Of a stretch of 59,057 nt of DNA, positions 18,269 through 27,622 are shown piece by piece. Each line of letters opens with the position of its first letter. Within the stretch, counting starts at the first letter, position 1. The translations under genes and the position numbers were made by a program. Location: NCBI RefSeq assembly GCF_012932445.1, contig NZ_JAAIIJ010000014.1:1-59057 (forward strand), read 5' to 3'. The stretch is from Bifidobacterium panos. Its GTDB lineage: Bacteria; Actinomycetota; Actinomycetes; Actinomycetales; Bifidobacteriaceae. The notes under the pieces were generated by a model, which saw nothing but the letters and a program-made list of their open reading frames with translations, did not search any database and had not been told where the DNA came from.

Positions 18269-19072
18269 TCAGCGACCCGAAGAAGCCTTGATGAGCGCGT
18301 CGGTCAGATAGCGCCCGGCTGCCATCACCAACGGGGCGTAACGGCGGCCCGGCGCGGTTCCCATGCGCCCGGACGGCCCGGAGATGGAAATCGCGGCGAT
18401 GACCTGGCCGGAAGCGTTGCGAATCGGTGCGGAAATCGAGCACACGCCCTCTTCGCGCTCATTAACCGATTCGGCCCAGCCGCGCTTGCGCACTTGGGCG
18501 AGCTTGGCGGCGTTGAACTTCGCTTGACGTAAGCCTTGATGCAGGCGGTCGGAATCCTCCCAAGCCAGCAGGATCTGCGCGGCGGATCCGGCTTCCATCG
18601 ACAGCATGGCACCGACTGGAATGGAGTCGCGCAAACCGGAGGCGCGCTCCACTGCGGCAATGCACACGCGCTGGTCGCCCTGACGCCGATAAATCTGTGC
18701 CGACTCGCCTGTGCGGTCGAGCAGCGTCTGCAGAATCGGCCCGGCTGCCGTAAGCAGACGATCCTCACCAGCGGCGGCGGCCAGTTCCGCGAAACGTGAG
18801 CCGAGCACGAAGCGGCCATGCTGGTCGCGCAGCACGAAGCGATGGCGTTCCAGTGCGATGGCCAAGCGGTGGGCGGTGGGGCGCGCCAAGCCGGTGGCGG
18901 CGACAAGCTGACCCAGCGTGGAGGGGCCGGATTCGAGCGCGTCGAGAATCTTCACCGTCTTGTCCAGCACGCCAACGCCGGAGTGGATTTGCGCGTTCCG
19001 CGTCTCGGCGGCGTCGGCTTGGCTGTCGGATTCAAAATTGCCCCGGGGGGTGTCGGTTTCAGTAGCAGTCAT
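18269..19072 (-). CDS. ltbR: IclR family regulator, LtbR-like (leucine biosynthesis)
   Basis: 267 residues. An N-terminal winged HTH (LGQLVAATGLARPTAHRLAIALE, about residues 52-74) is followed by an IclR effector domain. In Corynebacterium the IclR protein LtbR, divergent from leuCD, represses leucine genes; gene order here is the same, so this identity is inferred from context and family. The start at 19072 (MTATETD) is chosen because it leaves a 25-bp palindrome (19086-19110) just upstream as a likely autoregulatory operator. In-frame ATGs further upstream would place the operator inside the coding region. Confidence 0.82.
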   Translation of the reverse strand: MTATETDTPRGNFESDSQADAAETRNAQIHSGVGVLDKTVKILDALESGPSTLGQLVAATGLARPTAHRLAIALERHRFVLRDQHGRFVLGSRFAELAAAAGEDRLLTAAGPILQTLLDRTGESAQIYRRQGDQRVCIAAVERASGLRDSIPVGAMLSMEAGSAAQILLAWEDSDRLHQGLRQAKFNAAKLAQVRKRGWAESVNEREEGVCSISAPIRNASGQVIAAISISGPSGRMGTAPGRRYAPLVMAAGRYLTDALIKASSGR

Positions 19073-19085
19073 AATACGGCGATTA

Positions 19086-19110
19086 TGCCATCTCATATAG
19101 TGAAATGCCA
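19086..19110. promoter_or_regulatory. Candidate IclR/LtbR operator
   Basis: A 25-bp inverted repeat with 10-bp arms, TGCCATCTCA and TGAAATGCCA, 8 of 10 positions complementary, around a 5-bp centre. It is 13 bp from the regulator start and 137 bp from leuC, so one site could control both directions. The regulator-site link is inference. Confidence 0.6.
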
Positions 19111-19247
19111 AATTTTGAAAATCAGCGCGGGGGTGACACATCTCAATATCTGGCCGCGAAAGGTTTGCAAAGTGGCACTGACCATAGGCTGGGTGTCACG
19201 AATAGGCGCGAGCGGATGATGTCGCGCACAACGTTCAGGAGGATGCC

Positions 19248-20651
19248 ATGTCAACGACACTGGCCGAGAAGGTCTGGGCCGACCATTTGGTGCGTAAGGG
19301 GAGCGATGGTGCCCCCGACCTGCTGTATATCGACCTGATGCTGATGCATGAGGTCACCAGCCCGCAGGCGTTCGAGGGATTGCGCTTGGCCGGCCGCAAG
19401 CCGCGTCATGTCGATCAGCTCATCGCCACCGAAGATCACAACACGCCCACCGTCGATATCGACCGTCCGAACCCGGACGAGACGAGCGCGTTGCAGCTGA
19501 CCACGCTGGAGAGGAACTGCAAGGAGTTCGGCGTGCGTCTGCATCCGCTGGGCGACGCCGACCAGGGTGTGGTGCACGCCTTCGCGCCGATGCTCGGGCT
19601 CACCCAACCGGGCATGACGATCGTGTGCGGCGATTCGCACACCTCCACCCACGGCGCGTTCGGCGCACTGGCTTTCGGCATCGGCACCTCCGAGGTCGAG
19701 CATGTGATGGCCACGCAGACGCTGAGCCTGAAGCCGTTCAAGACCATGGCCGTGAACATCGAGGGCGAGCTGCCCCAAGGGGTGACGGCCAAAGACATCA
19801 TTCTCGCCATCATCGCCAAGATTGGCACCGGCGGCGGGCAGGGATATGTCATCGAATACCGCGGCGCGGCCATTGAGAAGCTGTCGATGGATGCGCGCAT
19901 GACCATCTGCAACATGTCCATCGAGGCCGGTGCGCGCGCGGGCATGATTGCCCCCGATGAGGTCACGTTCGAATATCTCAAAGGCCGCCCGCACGCACCC
20001 GAAGGTGAGATGTGGGACAAGGCCGTCGCCTATTGGAAGACGCTTCGCACCGACGACGATGCCGTGTTCGACAAGGAGGTCACGCTGGACGTGGCCGACC
20101 TCGAACCTTATGTCACTTGGGGCACCAATCCCGGTCAGGGCGCGCCGATTGGTGCGAATGTGCCTGAGCCGGAGTCCATCGCCGACGAGACCGCGCGCAA
20201 CGCCGCCGAACGAGCCATCGAATACATGGGGCTCAAGCCAGGCACTCCGATCAAGGACATCGCCGTCGACACGGTGTTCATCGGCTCGTGCACCAACGGG
20301 CGTCTGGAGGATCTGCGTGTGGCCGCCTCGATTATGAAGGGGCATCACAAGGCCGATTCCATTCACCGCGTGCTGGTCGTTCCGGCTTCCTCACGCGTGC
20401 GCCTGCAGGCGGAGAAGGAAGGGCTTGACCGGATTTTCAAGGACTTCGGCGCGGAGTGGCGCAACGCCGGCTGCTCGATGTGCTTGGGTATGAATCCCGA
20501 CAAGATGGTGGCGCACGAACGTTCCATCTCCACTTCGAACCGCAATTTCGAAGGACGTCAGGGCAAGGGTTCGCGCACGCACTTGGCGTCGCCCGCCGTC
20601 GCCGCGGCAACCGCCATTCGCGGCACCATCTCGTCCCCGGCCGATTTGTAG
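19248..20651 (+). CDS. leuC: 3-isopropylmalate dehydratase large subunit
   Basis: 467 residues. With LeuD it isomerises 2-isopropylmalate to 3-isopropylmalate in leucine synthesis. The 4Fe-4S ligands are visible as [13 protein letters not shown] and [11 protein letters not shown], and the aconitase-family stretches [22 protein letters not shown] and EDHNTPT are intact. The start follows AGGAGG at normal distance. leuD begins 39 bp downstream and the pair forms one operon, probably controlled by the divergent IclR protein. Confidence 0.96.
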   Translation: MSTTLAEKVWADHLVRKGSDGAPDLLYIDLMLMHEVTSPQAFEGLRLAGRKPRHVDQLIATEDHNTPTVDIDRPNPDETSALQLTTLERNCKEFGVRLHPLGDADQGVVHAFAPMLGLTQPGMTIVCGDSHTSTHGAFGALAFGIGTSEVEHVMATQTLSLKPFKTMAVNIEGELPQGVTAKDIILAIIAKIGTGGGQGYVIEYRGAAIEKLSMDARMTICNMSIEAGARAGMIAPDEVTFEYLKGRPHAPEGEMWDKAVAYWKTLRTDDDAVFDKEVTLDVADLEPYVTWGTNPGQGAPIGANVPEPESIADETARNAAERAIEYMGLKPGTPIKDIAVDTVFIGSCTNGRLEDLRVAASIMKGHHKADSIHRVLVVPASSRVRLQAEKEGLDRIFKDFGAEWRNAGCSMCLGMNPDKMVAHERSISTSNRNFEGRQGKGSRTHLASPAVAAATAIRGTISSPADL

Positions 20652-20690
20652 AGTCAGCGGCAGTCAAGAAACATAAGGACTTAAATAGCA

Positions 20691-21380
20691 ATGGAAAAAC
20701 TCACCACCCTGACCGGCGTCGGCGTTCCGCTACGCCGTTCCAACGTTGATACCGACCAGATCATCCCGGCTGTGTTCTTGAAGCGCGTGACCAAAACCGG
20801 CTTCGACGACGCGCTGTTCTACGCTTGGCGACGTGACCCCGATTTCGTGCTGAACAAGCCCGAATACGCGAGCGGGCAGATTCTCGTGGCCGGCCCCGAG
20901 TTCGGCATCGGCTCGTCGCGCGAACATGCCGTGTGGGCGTTGCACGACTACGGTTTTCGCGTGGTCATCGCGCCCAGCTTCGCCGATATCTTCTATGGCA
21001 ACACCGCGAAGAACGGCGTGCTGGCCGCGATTATGCCGCCGGAATCCGTCGAGCTGCTGTGGAAGATGCTTGAAGCCGAGCCGGGTCTTGAGATGACGGT
21101 GGACTTAGGAAGCCGCGTCGTCACCTGCGCAGATGTGACATTGCCGTTCGAGGTGGGCGATTACGTGCGCTGGCGTCTGATGAACGGTTACGACGACATC
21201 GACCTGACGCTGCAGCATGAAGGTGACATCGCCGCCTACGAGGCGATGCGCGCCGAGAAGTTCCCGTTCAAGCCGAAGACCCTGCCAATCAAAGCCGAGC
21301 CGAACGAGCAGGTCGTCTCCGCCCGCGACGTCGAATACCCGAATTGGGACGGTCCTCTCGCCGACAAAAGCACTATCTGA
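20691..21380 (+). CDS. leuD: 3-isopropylmalate dehydratase small subunit
   Basis: 229 residues, longer than the about 200 of many homologues because of a C-terminal extension (residues about 200-229, rich in Lys and Glu). The N-terminal [22 protein letters not shown] and the swivel-domain [11 protein letters not shown] motif identify it. It is the partner of LeuC, with AAGGA upstream. Confidence 0.95.
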   Translation: MEKLTTLTGVGVPLRRSNVDTDQIIPAVFLKRVTKTGFDDALFYAWRRDPDFVLNKPEYASGQILVAGPEFGIGSSREHAVWALHDYGFRVVIAPSFADIFYGNTAKNGVLAAIMPPESVELLWKMLEAEPGLEMTVDLGSRVVTCADVTLPFEVGDYVRWRLMNGYDDIDLTLQHEGDIAAYEAMRAEKFPFKPKTLPIKAEPNEQVVSARDVEYPNWDGPLADKSTI

Positions 21381-21500
21381 AAGCCGGTGAAAGTCGCCGG
21401 TTTCGCTTAGACTACCTAACTGGCGTAAAACGCCCGCGGATCCAGAGCGCTTCAAGCACAAGGCTTGAGGCACCGCGCAACGAACCATAAGGAGGATGCC

Positions 21501-21770
21501 GTGGCACTGACGGCTGACGAGAAGACTCAGATCATCAAAGAATACGCGACGCACGAAGGCGACACCGGCTCCCCGGAGGTTCAGGTCGCTCTGCTGTCCA
21601 AGCGCATCTCCGACTTGACGGAGCATCTGAAGGAACACAAGCACGACCATCACTCTCGTCGCGGCATGCAGATGATGATCGGTTCGCGCCGCAGTCTGCT
21701 GGACTACCTCAAGCGCACTGACATCAACCGTTACCGTGCGCTGATCGAGAGGCTCGGTCTGCGTCGATAA
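21501..21770 (+). CDS. rpsO: 30S ribosomal protein S15
   Basis: 89 residues, exactly the family length, with [24 protein letters not shown] and the [25 protein letters not shown]-binding region. It binds the central domain of 16S rRNA. The start is GTG at 21501 directly after AAGGAGGATGCC. It precedes pnp, an order conserved across bacteria. Confidence 0.97.
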   Translation: MALTADEKTQIIKEYATHEGDTGSPEVQVALLSKRISDLTEHLKEHKHDHHSRRGMQMMIGSRRSLLDYLKRTDINRYRALIERLGLRR

Positions 21771-21781
21771 TATAAGACTTC

Positions 21782-21813
21782 CGCCCGGGTGCCGCATGGT
21801 GCTCGGGCGTTTT
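21782..21813 (+). terminator. Terminator after rpsO
   Basis: CGCCCG (21782-21787) and CGGGCG (21804-21809) arms around a GC-rich loop, followed by TTTT. It probably ends or attenuates rpsO transcription ahead of pnp. Confidence 0.8.
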
Positions 21814-21859
21814 ACATACGCTGCCAACGGGGCAACATCACTTAGAGGCATGAGAGGAC

Positions 21860-21878
21860 AGGCCGAAAGGTTCGGCCT
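21860..21878 (+). other. Hairpin in the rpsO-pnp leader
   Basis: AGGCCGAA-AGG-TTCGGCCT forms a perfect 8-bp stem about 140 bp before the pnp start. In other bacteria pnp leaders hold an RNase III-cut stem used for autoregulation. Whether this hairpin plays that part is inference. Confidence 0.5.
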
Positions 21879-22015
21879 AAACAAACAACAGGCCCGAAGC
21901 GAGGGGTTGACACGAGGAGCACGGCCAAGGGGCCGTAAAGAGGCGAATGTAAGAGCTGGCCCGGCTGAAGAGGGCGGTTTGTAGGAAAGAAATATAGCAA
22001 TTAAGGAGAAACCCT

Positions 22016-24628
22016 ATGGAGGGTCCCGAAATCAAAGCAGTCGAAGCCGTTATCGACAACGGTTTGTTCGGCAAGCGCACGCTGCGCTTTGAAACTGGCC
22101 GTCTCGCCCAGCAGGCGGACGGCGCCGTCGCCGCCTACTTGGACGACGACACGATGATTCTGTCCACCACCACCGCCGGTTCCAGCCCGAAGGAGAACTA
22201 CGACTTCTTCCCGCTGACGGTGGATGTGGAGGAGAAGATGTACGCCGCGGGCAAGATTCCCGGCTCGTTCTTCCGCCGCGAAGGCCGCCCGAGCTCCGAA
22301 GCGATTCTGGCGTGTCGCATTATCGACCGCCCGCTGCGCCCGCTGTTCCCGCACACGCTGCGCAACGAGGTGCAGGTCGTCGAGACGATTCTCGCCGTCA
22401 ATCCGCAGGATGCTTACGATGTGGTGGCTCTGAACGCCGCCTCCGCTTCCACCATGATTTCCGGCCTGCCGTTCTCCGGCCCGGTCTCCGGTGTGCGTTT
22501 GGCGCTGATCGACGGCCAGTGGGTCGCCTTCCCGACGTGGGATGAGCGCGAACGCGCCGTGTTCGAGATCGTGGTGGCTGGCCGTGTGATTGAAAACGGC
22601 GACGTCGCCATCGCCATGATCGAGGCGGGCGCGGGCAAGAACGCCTGGCACCTCATCTATGACGAGGGCCAGACCAAGCCGGACGAGACGGTTGTCGCCG
22701 GTGGCCTTGAGGCCGCCAAGCCGTTCATCAAGGTCATCTGCGAAGCGCAGAACGAACTCAAGGCCAAGGCCGCCAAGGAAACCAAGGAATTCCAGCTCTT
22801 CCCGGAATACACCGAGGATCTGTACGCCCGCATCGACCAGATCGCCCACAACGATCTCGACCAGGCCCTGACCATCGCGGAGAAGCTGCCGCGCCAGGAT
22901 CGCATCAAGGAGATCAAGGAAGGCGTCAAGGCCACGCTCGCCTCTGAGTTCACCGATATGGACGAGGCTGAGAAAGACAAGGAAATCGGCAACGCCTTCA
23001 AGGAGCTGCAGCGCCAGATCGTGCGTCGTCGCATCCTGACGGAAGACTACCGCATCGACGGTCGTGGCCTGCGGGACATCCGCACCCTGAGCGCCGAAGT
23101 GGACATCGTTCCGCGTGTGCACGGTTCCGCCCTGTTCCAGCGCGGCGAAACCCAGATTCTGGGTGTCACTACGCTGAACATGCTCAAGATGGAGCAGCAG
23201 CTCGACTCGTTGTCGGGCCCGCAGTCCAAGCGTTACATGCACAATTACGAGATGCCGCCGTATTCCACCGGTGAAACCGGCCGCGTCGGCTCCCCGAAGC
23301 GTCGCGAAATCGGTCACGGCGCGCTGGCCGAGAAGGCTTTGGTGCCTGTGCTGCCCGGTCGCGAGGAGTTCCCCTATGCCATCCGCCAGGTCTCCGAGGC
23401 CATCGGCTCCAACGGCTCAACCTCGATGGGCTCCGTGTGCGCCTCCACGCTTTCGCTGCTTGCCGCCGGTGTGCCGCTGAAGGCGCCGGTCGCGGGCATC
23501 GCCATGGGCTTGGTGTCCGGCGAGGTGGACGGCCAGCATATCTTCAAGACCCTGACCGATATCCTCGGTGCCGAAGATGCCTTCGGCGACATGGACTTCA
23601 AGGTGGCCGGCACTGCCGAGTTCATCACAGCCCTGCAGCTCGACACCAAGCTCGACGGCATTCCCGCCGACATTCTGGCGGCCGCCCTGCAGCAGGCCAA
23701 GGAAGCCCGCAGCACCATCCTCGAAGTCATCAACGAGTGCATCGATGGCCCGGCTGAGATGAGCGAGTTCGCCCCGCGCATCATCACCACCACTGTGCCT
23801 GTTGACAAGATCGGCGAGGTCATCGGCCCGAAGGGCAAGATGATCAACCAGATCCAGGAAGAGACCGGCGCCGAAATCGCCATCGAGGACGACGGCACGG
23901 TCTATATCGCCTCCGAAGGTGGCGAGGCCGCCGAGAAGGCCAAGGAGATCATCGACCAGATCGCCAACCCGCATGTGCCCGAAGCTGGTGAAACCTACAA
24001 CGGCACGGTTGTCAAGACCACGTCGTTCGGTGCGTTCGTGAACCTCACCCCGGGCACTGACGGTCTGTTGCACATCTCGCAGATTCGCAATCTGACCAAC
24101 GGTGAGCGCATCGATGCCGTTGAAGACGTGCTCAAGGAAGGCGACAGCGTTGAGGTCGTCGTGCAGGGCGTCGATGACCGGGGCAAGATTTCGCTGGTCA
24201 TTCCCGGCTTCGAGAATCAGCTCCCCGAGCGTGACGAGCATCGTAGCAGCCGTGGCCGTCGTGACGACCGTCGCTTGCGTGATGATCGTGATTATGATGA
24301 TCGCCCGCGTCGCCGTCGTTCCGATCGTGATGACGACCGCGACTACGATGAGCGCCCGCGCCGTCGCCGCTCCTATGACGATCGTGATGATCGTGATTAT
24401 GATGACCGTCCGCGCCGTCGTCGTTCCGATCGCGACGATCGCGACGACCGCGATTACGAGCGTGACGACCGTCGTTCGCGCGATGATCGCCGTGGTTCCC
24501 GTCGTTCCGAGCGCAATCCGCGTTACGCCACCGACGACAACTACGATGATTACCGTTCCGAGCGCGAAGAGCGCACCGAGCGCCCGCGTCGCCGCATCCG
24601 TCGCGACTTCGATCCCTTTGAGGACTGA
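22016..24628 (+). CDS. pnp: Polyribonucleotide nucleotidyltransferase with disordered RD-rich tail
   Basis: 870 residues. A phosphorolytic 3'-5' exoribonuclease that also synthesises tails. Two RNase PH domains are followed by KH ([17 protein letters not shown], about residue 600) and S1 ([25 protein letters not shown], about 660-730). From about residue 737 the sequence becomes a 130-residue tail of Arg, Asp and Tyr with three repeats of the form [12 protein letters not shown] spaced about 20-25 residues apart. Actinobacterial PNPases often have N- or C-terminal extensions, but this tail is strikingly repetitive and charge-patterned. The start has AAGGAG 7 bases upstream. Confidence 0.96.
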   Translation: MEGPEIKAVEAVIDNGLFGKRTLRFETGRLAQQADGAVAAYLDDDTMILSTTTAGSSPKENYDFFPLTVDVEEKMYAAGKIPGSFFRREGRPSSEAILACRIIDRPLRPLFPHTLRNEVQVVETILAVNPQDAYDVVALNAASASTMISGLPFSGPVSGVRLALIDGQWVAFPTWDERERAVFEIVVAGRVIENGDVAIAMIEAGAGKNAWHLIYDEGQTKPDETVVAGGLEAAKPFIKVICEAQNELKAKAAKETKEFQLFPEYTEDLYARIDQIAHNDLDQALTIAEKLPRQDRIKEIKEGVKATLASEFTDMDEAEKDKEIGNAFKELQRQIVRRRILTEDYRIDGRGLRDIRTLSAEVDIVPRVHGSALFQRGETQILGVTTLNMLKMEQQLDSLSGPQSKRYMHNYEMPPYSTGETGRVGSPKRREIGHGALAEKALVPVLPGREEFPYAIRQVSEAIGSNGSTSMGSVCASTLSLLAAGVPLKAPVAGIAMGLVSGEVDGQHIFKTLTDILGAEDAFGDMDFKVAGTAEFITALQLDTKLDGIPADILAAALQQAKEARSTILEVINECIDGPAEMSEFAPRIITTTVPVDKIGEVIGPKGKMINQIQEETGAEIAIEDDGTVYIASEGGEAAEKAKEIIDQIANPHVPEAGETYNGTVVKTTSFGAFVNLTPGTDGLLHISQIRNLTNGERIDAVEDVLKEGDSVEVVVQGVDDRGKISLVIPGFENQLPERDEHRSSRGRRDDRRLRDDRDYDDRPRRRRSDRDDDRDYDERPRRRRSYDDRDDRDYDDRPRRRRSDRDDRDDRDYERDDRRSRDDRRGSRRSERNPRYATDDNYDDYRSEREERTERPRRRIRRDFDPFED

Positions 24629-24751
24629 TATAGCGCAGTGCGCTGTCACTAACAGCGAGCAGCGATAGCGTCGCGAGCGTGCGGACGTGCCTTTCGGTAA
24701 GTCCAAAGGAATCGTGATTCGGTGTTCGTGGGTTAAATGCACGTCACTAAC

Positions 24752-24789
24752 AGTGAGCGCCGTCAGCACAACAGCTGGCGGCGCTCACT
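24752..24789. terminator. Hairpin between convergent pnp and copper ATPase genes
   Basis: Arms of 16 bp (24752-24767 and 24774-24789, one mismatch), with AGTGAGCGCCG and CGGCGCTCACT at the outer ends. No long T-run. The 124 bp before it hold a degenerate second element (AACAGCGAGC...GTCGCGAGC) related to that at 930-1001. Confidence 0.6.
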
Positions 24790-24820
24790 TGTATATAGCG
24801 TTTCCGCTTGGAAAAACGGG

Positions 24821-27325
24821 CTAGTTCAGGAAAATCTGCGGTGCCTTGGCGAAGTTCGCGGCGCAGTGGTCGCCGCAGAAGTAATAGGTCTTGCCGTCGT
24901 GTTCGCGTGTGATGGCATCTGCGCCCACCGTCACGCTCATGCCACACACGGGGTCGGTGGCGGTTTCGCCGTTGCCAGCCGGGGCGGTGTTCATATTCGT
25001 ATGATGCATACTGTTCTCCTTGTTATTGGCGTTGTTGCCGTCCCCCGTATTAAGTGTGGTGTTTTCATCCACAATAATCGTAGGCTTGCAGGCAATGATA
25101 CCCGCCGACATGGGGGTATTGCGCCCATCGACTGTCGTATTGCTTAAGCGCACATGATTGAGACGGTTCGCATTGAGAACCAGGCACACCGAACTCAGCG
25201 CCATGGCAAGCCCGGCGATCATGGGGCTGAGCAACCAACCGGTGAACGGATACAGCAAGCCGGCGGCAATCGGAATGCCAATCACGTTGTATCCGAACGC
25301 CCAACCGAGGTTTTGACGGATATTGCGCATCGTGGCATGGGAGAGATTGATGGTGGTGATTACGCCCCGCAGATCGCCGCTCATCAGCGTCACGTCCGCC
25401 GACTGCATGGCAACGTCGGTGCCGCTTCCGATGGCGAAACCCAAGTCCGCCTGCGCGATGGCCGGAGCGTCGTTGATGCCGTCTCCCACCATGGCGACGA
25501 GTGATTTCGTATCGCGTTCATCTTGCAAGCGCTTGATCCAATATGCCTTGCCGTCCGGCTTGACCTGCGCGATGACGGTGTCGATGCCGACTTCGCGCGC
25601 GATCTCGCCGGCCACGTCGGCCTTGTCTCCTGAGAGCATCACGGTGCGAATGCCCGCCTTACGCAACGTGGCGATGGCCTCTTTCGAGCCGGGTTTGATG
25701 GAGTCGTGCTCATAGCTGGGTTTGGCCCAGTCCATCGAGTCGGTGTCGGCCACACCGCGCGTGATGGTGCCGGTTTTGTCGAACACCACCGTGCCGATAT
25801 CGCATGCCTGTTCCAGCGCCTTTGCGCTGGCGACCAGCACGCCCTTTGTGGCACCCACGCCGGTCGCCGCCGTCACCGACAGCGGCGTGGCCAAGCCCAA
25901 CGCGCACGGGCAGGCGATAATAAGCACACTGACGGCGCTGACCAGCGCATGCGCGAGCACAGGGGAGGGGCCAAACGCCGCCCACACGGCGAACGTCCAC
26001 ACCGCCACGATAATCACGACCGGCACGAACACGCGCGCGATATGGTCGGCCAAGCGTTGCACCGGTGCCTTCGTGGCTTGGGCGCGCGCCACAATCGCCA
26101 TGATCTGCGCAAGCACGGTGTCGCCGCCGACGCGCGTGGCGCGCATCAGCAGATTGCCTTTGCTCAGCATCGTCGCGCCGGTCAAGGCACTGCCCGCCAT
26201 CTTCTCGACGGGCACCGATTCGCCGGTGATCATCGACTCGTCCACACTGCCGGTGCCTTCGAGCACCATGCCGTCGACGGGCACGCGCTCGCCGCCACGC
26301 ACGACGATGACATCTCCCTCGTGCACGTCGTCGATGTCCGTATCGATATATGTGGCCGGATTGAGCCACTCGGAGCCACTACAGATCACGCCGTCGCGCA
26401 CCACATGCACCACGCGCGGTCTCAACTTGATCAGACCGCGCACCGCCTCGCCGGTACCCTCACGCGCCTTCGTCTCCAAAAGCCGGCCGAGCAGCACTAG
26501 CGTGATCACCACGCCCACCGATTCAAAATACGGCTCGCGCGAACCTTCCGGCAGCATCCACGGCATCGCGCACACCAACAGACTGTACACATACGCGGCA
26601 CCCGTGCCCAACGACACCAGGGAATTCATGTCGGGCGCCCGGTGAATCAAGGCGGGCAATCCGACGCGGTGAATCGGCGCGCCGCAGACGAACATCACCG
26701 GGGTGATGAGGATGGCCTGCCACCAAGGGTTCATCAACCACTTGGGGATGAGCATGTGGTTGGCCATATGCACCATCATCACGACGAACACAGGCAGCGT
26801 AAGCACCGCGCTGATGACGACGAGCCTGAGCAGGCGGCGAATCTCCTCGCGCCGCTCCTCGGCCTCGCGCTGTTCGGTGGCCGCGTAGTCCGTGCCGCTG
26901 GTGGTGGCCGGAAGTTGCCTGGCGGCACTCATATCGGCTGCGGGCACCTCCGCCTCGCCTTCGACACGCAGCAGCCCGTGCACCATGTTCATGCCGCACG
27001 CGAAAGGATATTCCCCGGCCTTTAAGGCGGGTAGCTTCACTTCGGTGGCAGTGTTGCCGGGCAGCATGGCATCCAACCCCAAGTCGGCGAACACCACATG
27101 CGAGGTGCATTCGCCCGTCTCGCGGCGGTCGAAGGTCAGCGTGATGGGCACGCCCGCGCGCATCGTCACCTCGGCCGGCGAATAGCCTCCCTGCACGGTG
27201 ATGGTCGCGCGCTGCTCGCCGTCGGCCATATCGCCGCTCACCGTCTTGTGCGCCCCGAAAAAGAACCGCACGATTCCCCATGTCAGTGCGACGGCCGCCA
27301 ACGCGGCGGCGACAATCTGAAACAT
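24821..27325 (-). CDS. Copper-type P1B ATPase lacking an N-domain, with N-terminal cupredoxin and C-terminal YHS modules
   Basis: 834 residues from the ATG at 27325 (GAAGGA upstream). Order: membrane anchor, cupredoxin-like domain (about 40-130, metal ligand candidates in GECTSHVVF and FACGMNMVHG), membrane helices, TGES, CPC (472-474), DKTGTIT (516-522), then already at 541 the P-domain block DSIKPGSKEA, GDGINDAPA, two helices, a linker and YHS (DPVCGMSV...YYFCGDHC). In normal P1B pumps about 120-150 residues containing SEHPLA lie between DKTGT and the IKP block; here there are about 20. Metal export would be doubtful unless ATP is bound differently. The YHS part has its own start signals (25007-25024). 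Confidence 0.85.
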   Translation of the reverse strand: MFQIVAAALAAVALTWGIVRFFFGAHKTVSGDMADGEQRATITVQGGYSPAEVTMRAGVPITLTFDRRETGECTSHVVFADLGLDAMLPGNTATEVKLPALKAGEYPFACGMNMVHGLLRVEGEAEVPAADMSAARQLPATTSGTDYAATEQREAEERREEIRRLLRLVVISAVLTLPVFVVMMVHMANHMLIPKWLMNPWWQAILITPVMFVCGAPIHRVGLPALIHRAPDMNSLVSLGTGAAYVYSLLVCAMPWMLPEGSREPYFESVGVVITLVLLGRLLETKAREGTGEAVRGLIKLRPRVVHVVRDGVICSGSEWLNPATYIDTDIDDVHEGDVIVVRGGERVPVDGMVLEGTGSVDESMITGESVPVEKMAGSALTGATMLSKGNLLMRATRVGGDTVLAQIMAIVARAQATKAPVQRLADHIARVFVPVVIIVAVWTFAVWAAFGPSPVLAHALVSAVSVLIIACPCALGLATPLSVTAATGVGATKGVLVASAKALEQACDIGTVVFDKTGTITRGVADTDSMDWAKPSYEHDSIKPGSKEAIATLRKAGIRTVMLSGDKADVAGEIAREVGIDTVIAQVKPDGKAYWIKRLQDERDTKSLVAMVGDGINDAPAIAQADLGFAIGSGTDVAMQSADVTLMSGDLRGVITTINLSHATMRNIRQNLGWAFGYNVIGIPIAAGLLYPFTGWLLSPMIAGLAMALSSVCLVLNANRLNHVRLSNTTVDGRNTPMSAGIIACKPTIIVDENTTLNTGDGNNANNKENSMHHTNMNTAPAGNGETATDPVCGMSVTVGADAITREHDGKTYYFCGDHCAANFAKAPQIFLN
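25007..25024 (-). promoter_or_regulatory. Internal Shine-Dalgarno and ATG for a free YHS-domain peptide
   Basis: On the minus strand AACAAGGAG (25024-25016) stands 6 bases before an in-frame ATG (25009-25007) inside the ATPase gene. Translation from here would give a 62-residue YHS protein (24821-25009). The 40 or so residues before it (Asn, Thr and Gly rich) read like translated intergenic DNA, so two genes appear to have fused by loss of a stop codon. Confidence 0.65.
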
Positions 27326-27464
27326 GCCTATCCTTCGTCTCGTGAGAATTGCCCTCACTATCATCGTACCGTTGTCAAAGCCCGTTCGTCCCTTCCCCCT
27401 TCGGCTTAAATTGCGGGTTTGACTCGATGAACACGCCGCTCGGCACGGATGGTTTATACTGGTG

Positions 27465-27568
27465 GATGCGTCGGGCCGTGCTTAAGCCCCGGGCTCCATT
27501 TTTTGCCGCTGCGAGCGGCCCTTGCGCCGACAGGCGCTTTCACGGTTCGGCGCACACTTTTTATTTTT
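27465..27568 (+). ncRNA. Candidate structured small RNA in the ABC1-copper ATPase gap
   Basis: The 297-bp gap between two minus-strand genes holds a plus-strand TATACT (27455-27460) followed by stacked hairpins: GCCGC-TGCGA-GCGGC (27505-27519), GCGCC-GACA-GGCGC (27524-27537), or alternatively TGCGCCGA (27523-27530) with TCGGCGCA (27547-27554). After the last stem comes CACTTTTTATTTTT, a plus-strand terminator with no plus-strand gene to end. I do not recognise 4.5S, 6S, tmRNA or RNase P RNA here. No good -35 box at 17 bp is seen. The remainder of the gap shows nothing clear. Confidence 0.45.
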
Positions 27569-27622
27569 AAGCATCTGCTTATCAACATTGATTCCCTGCC
27601 ATGAGGGGAGTGCTATAGTCAC

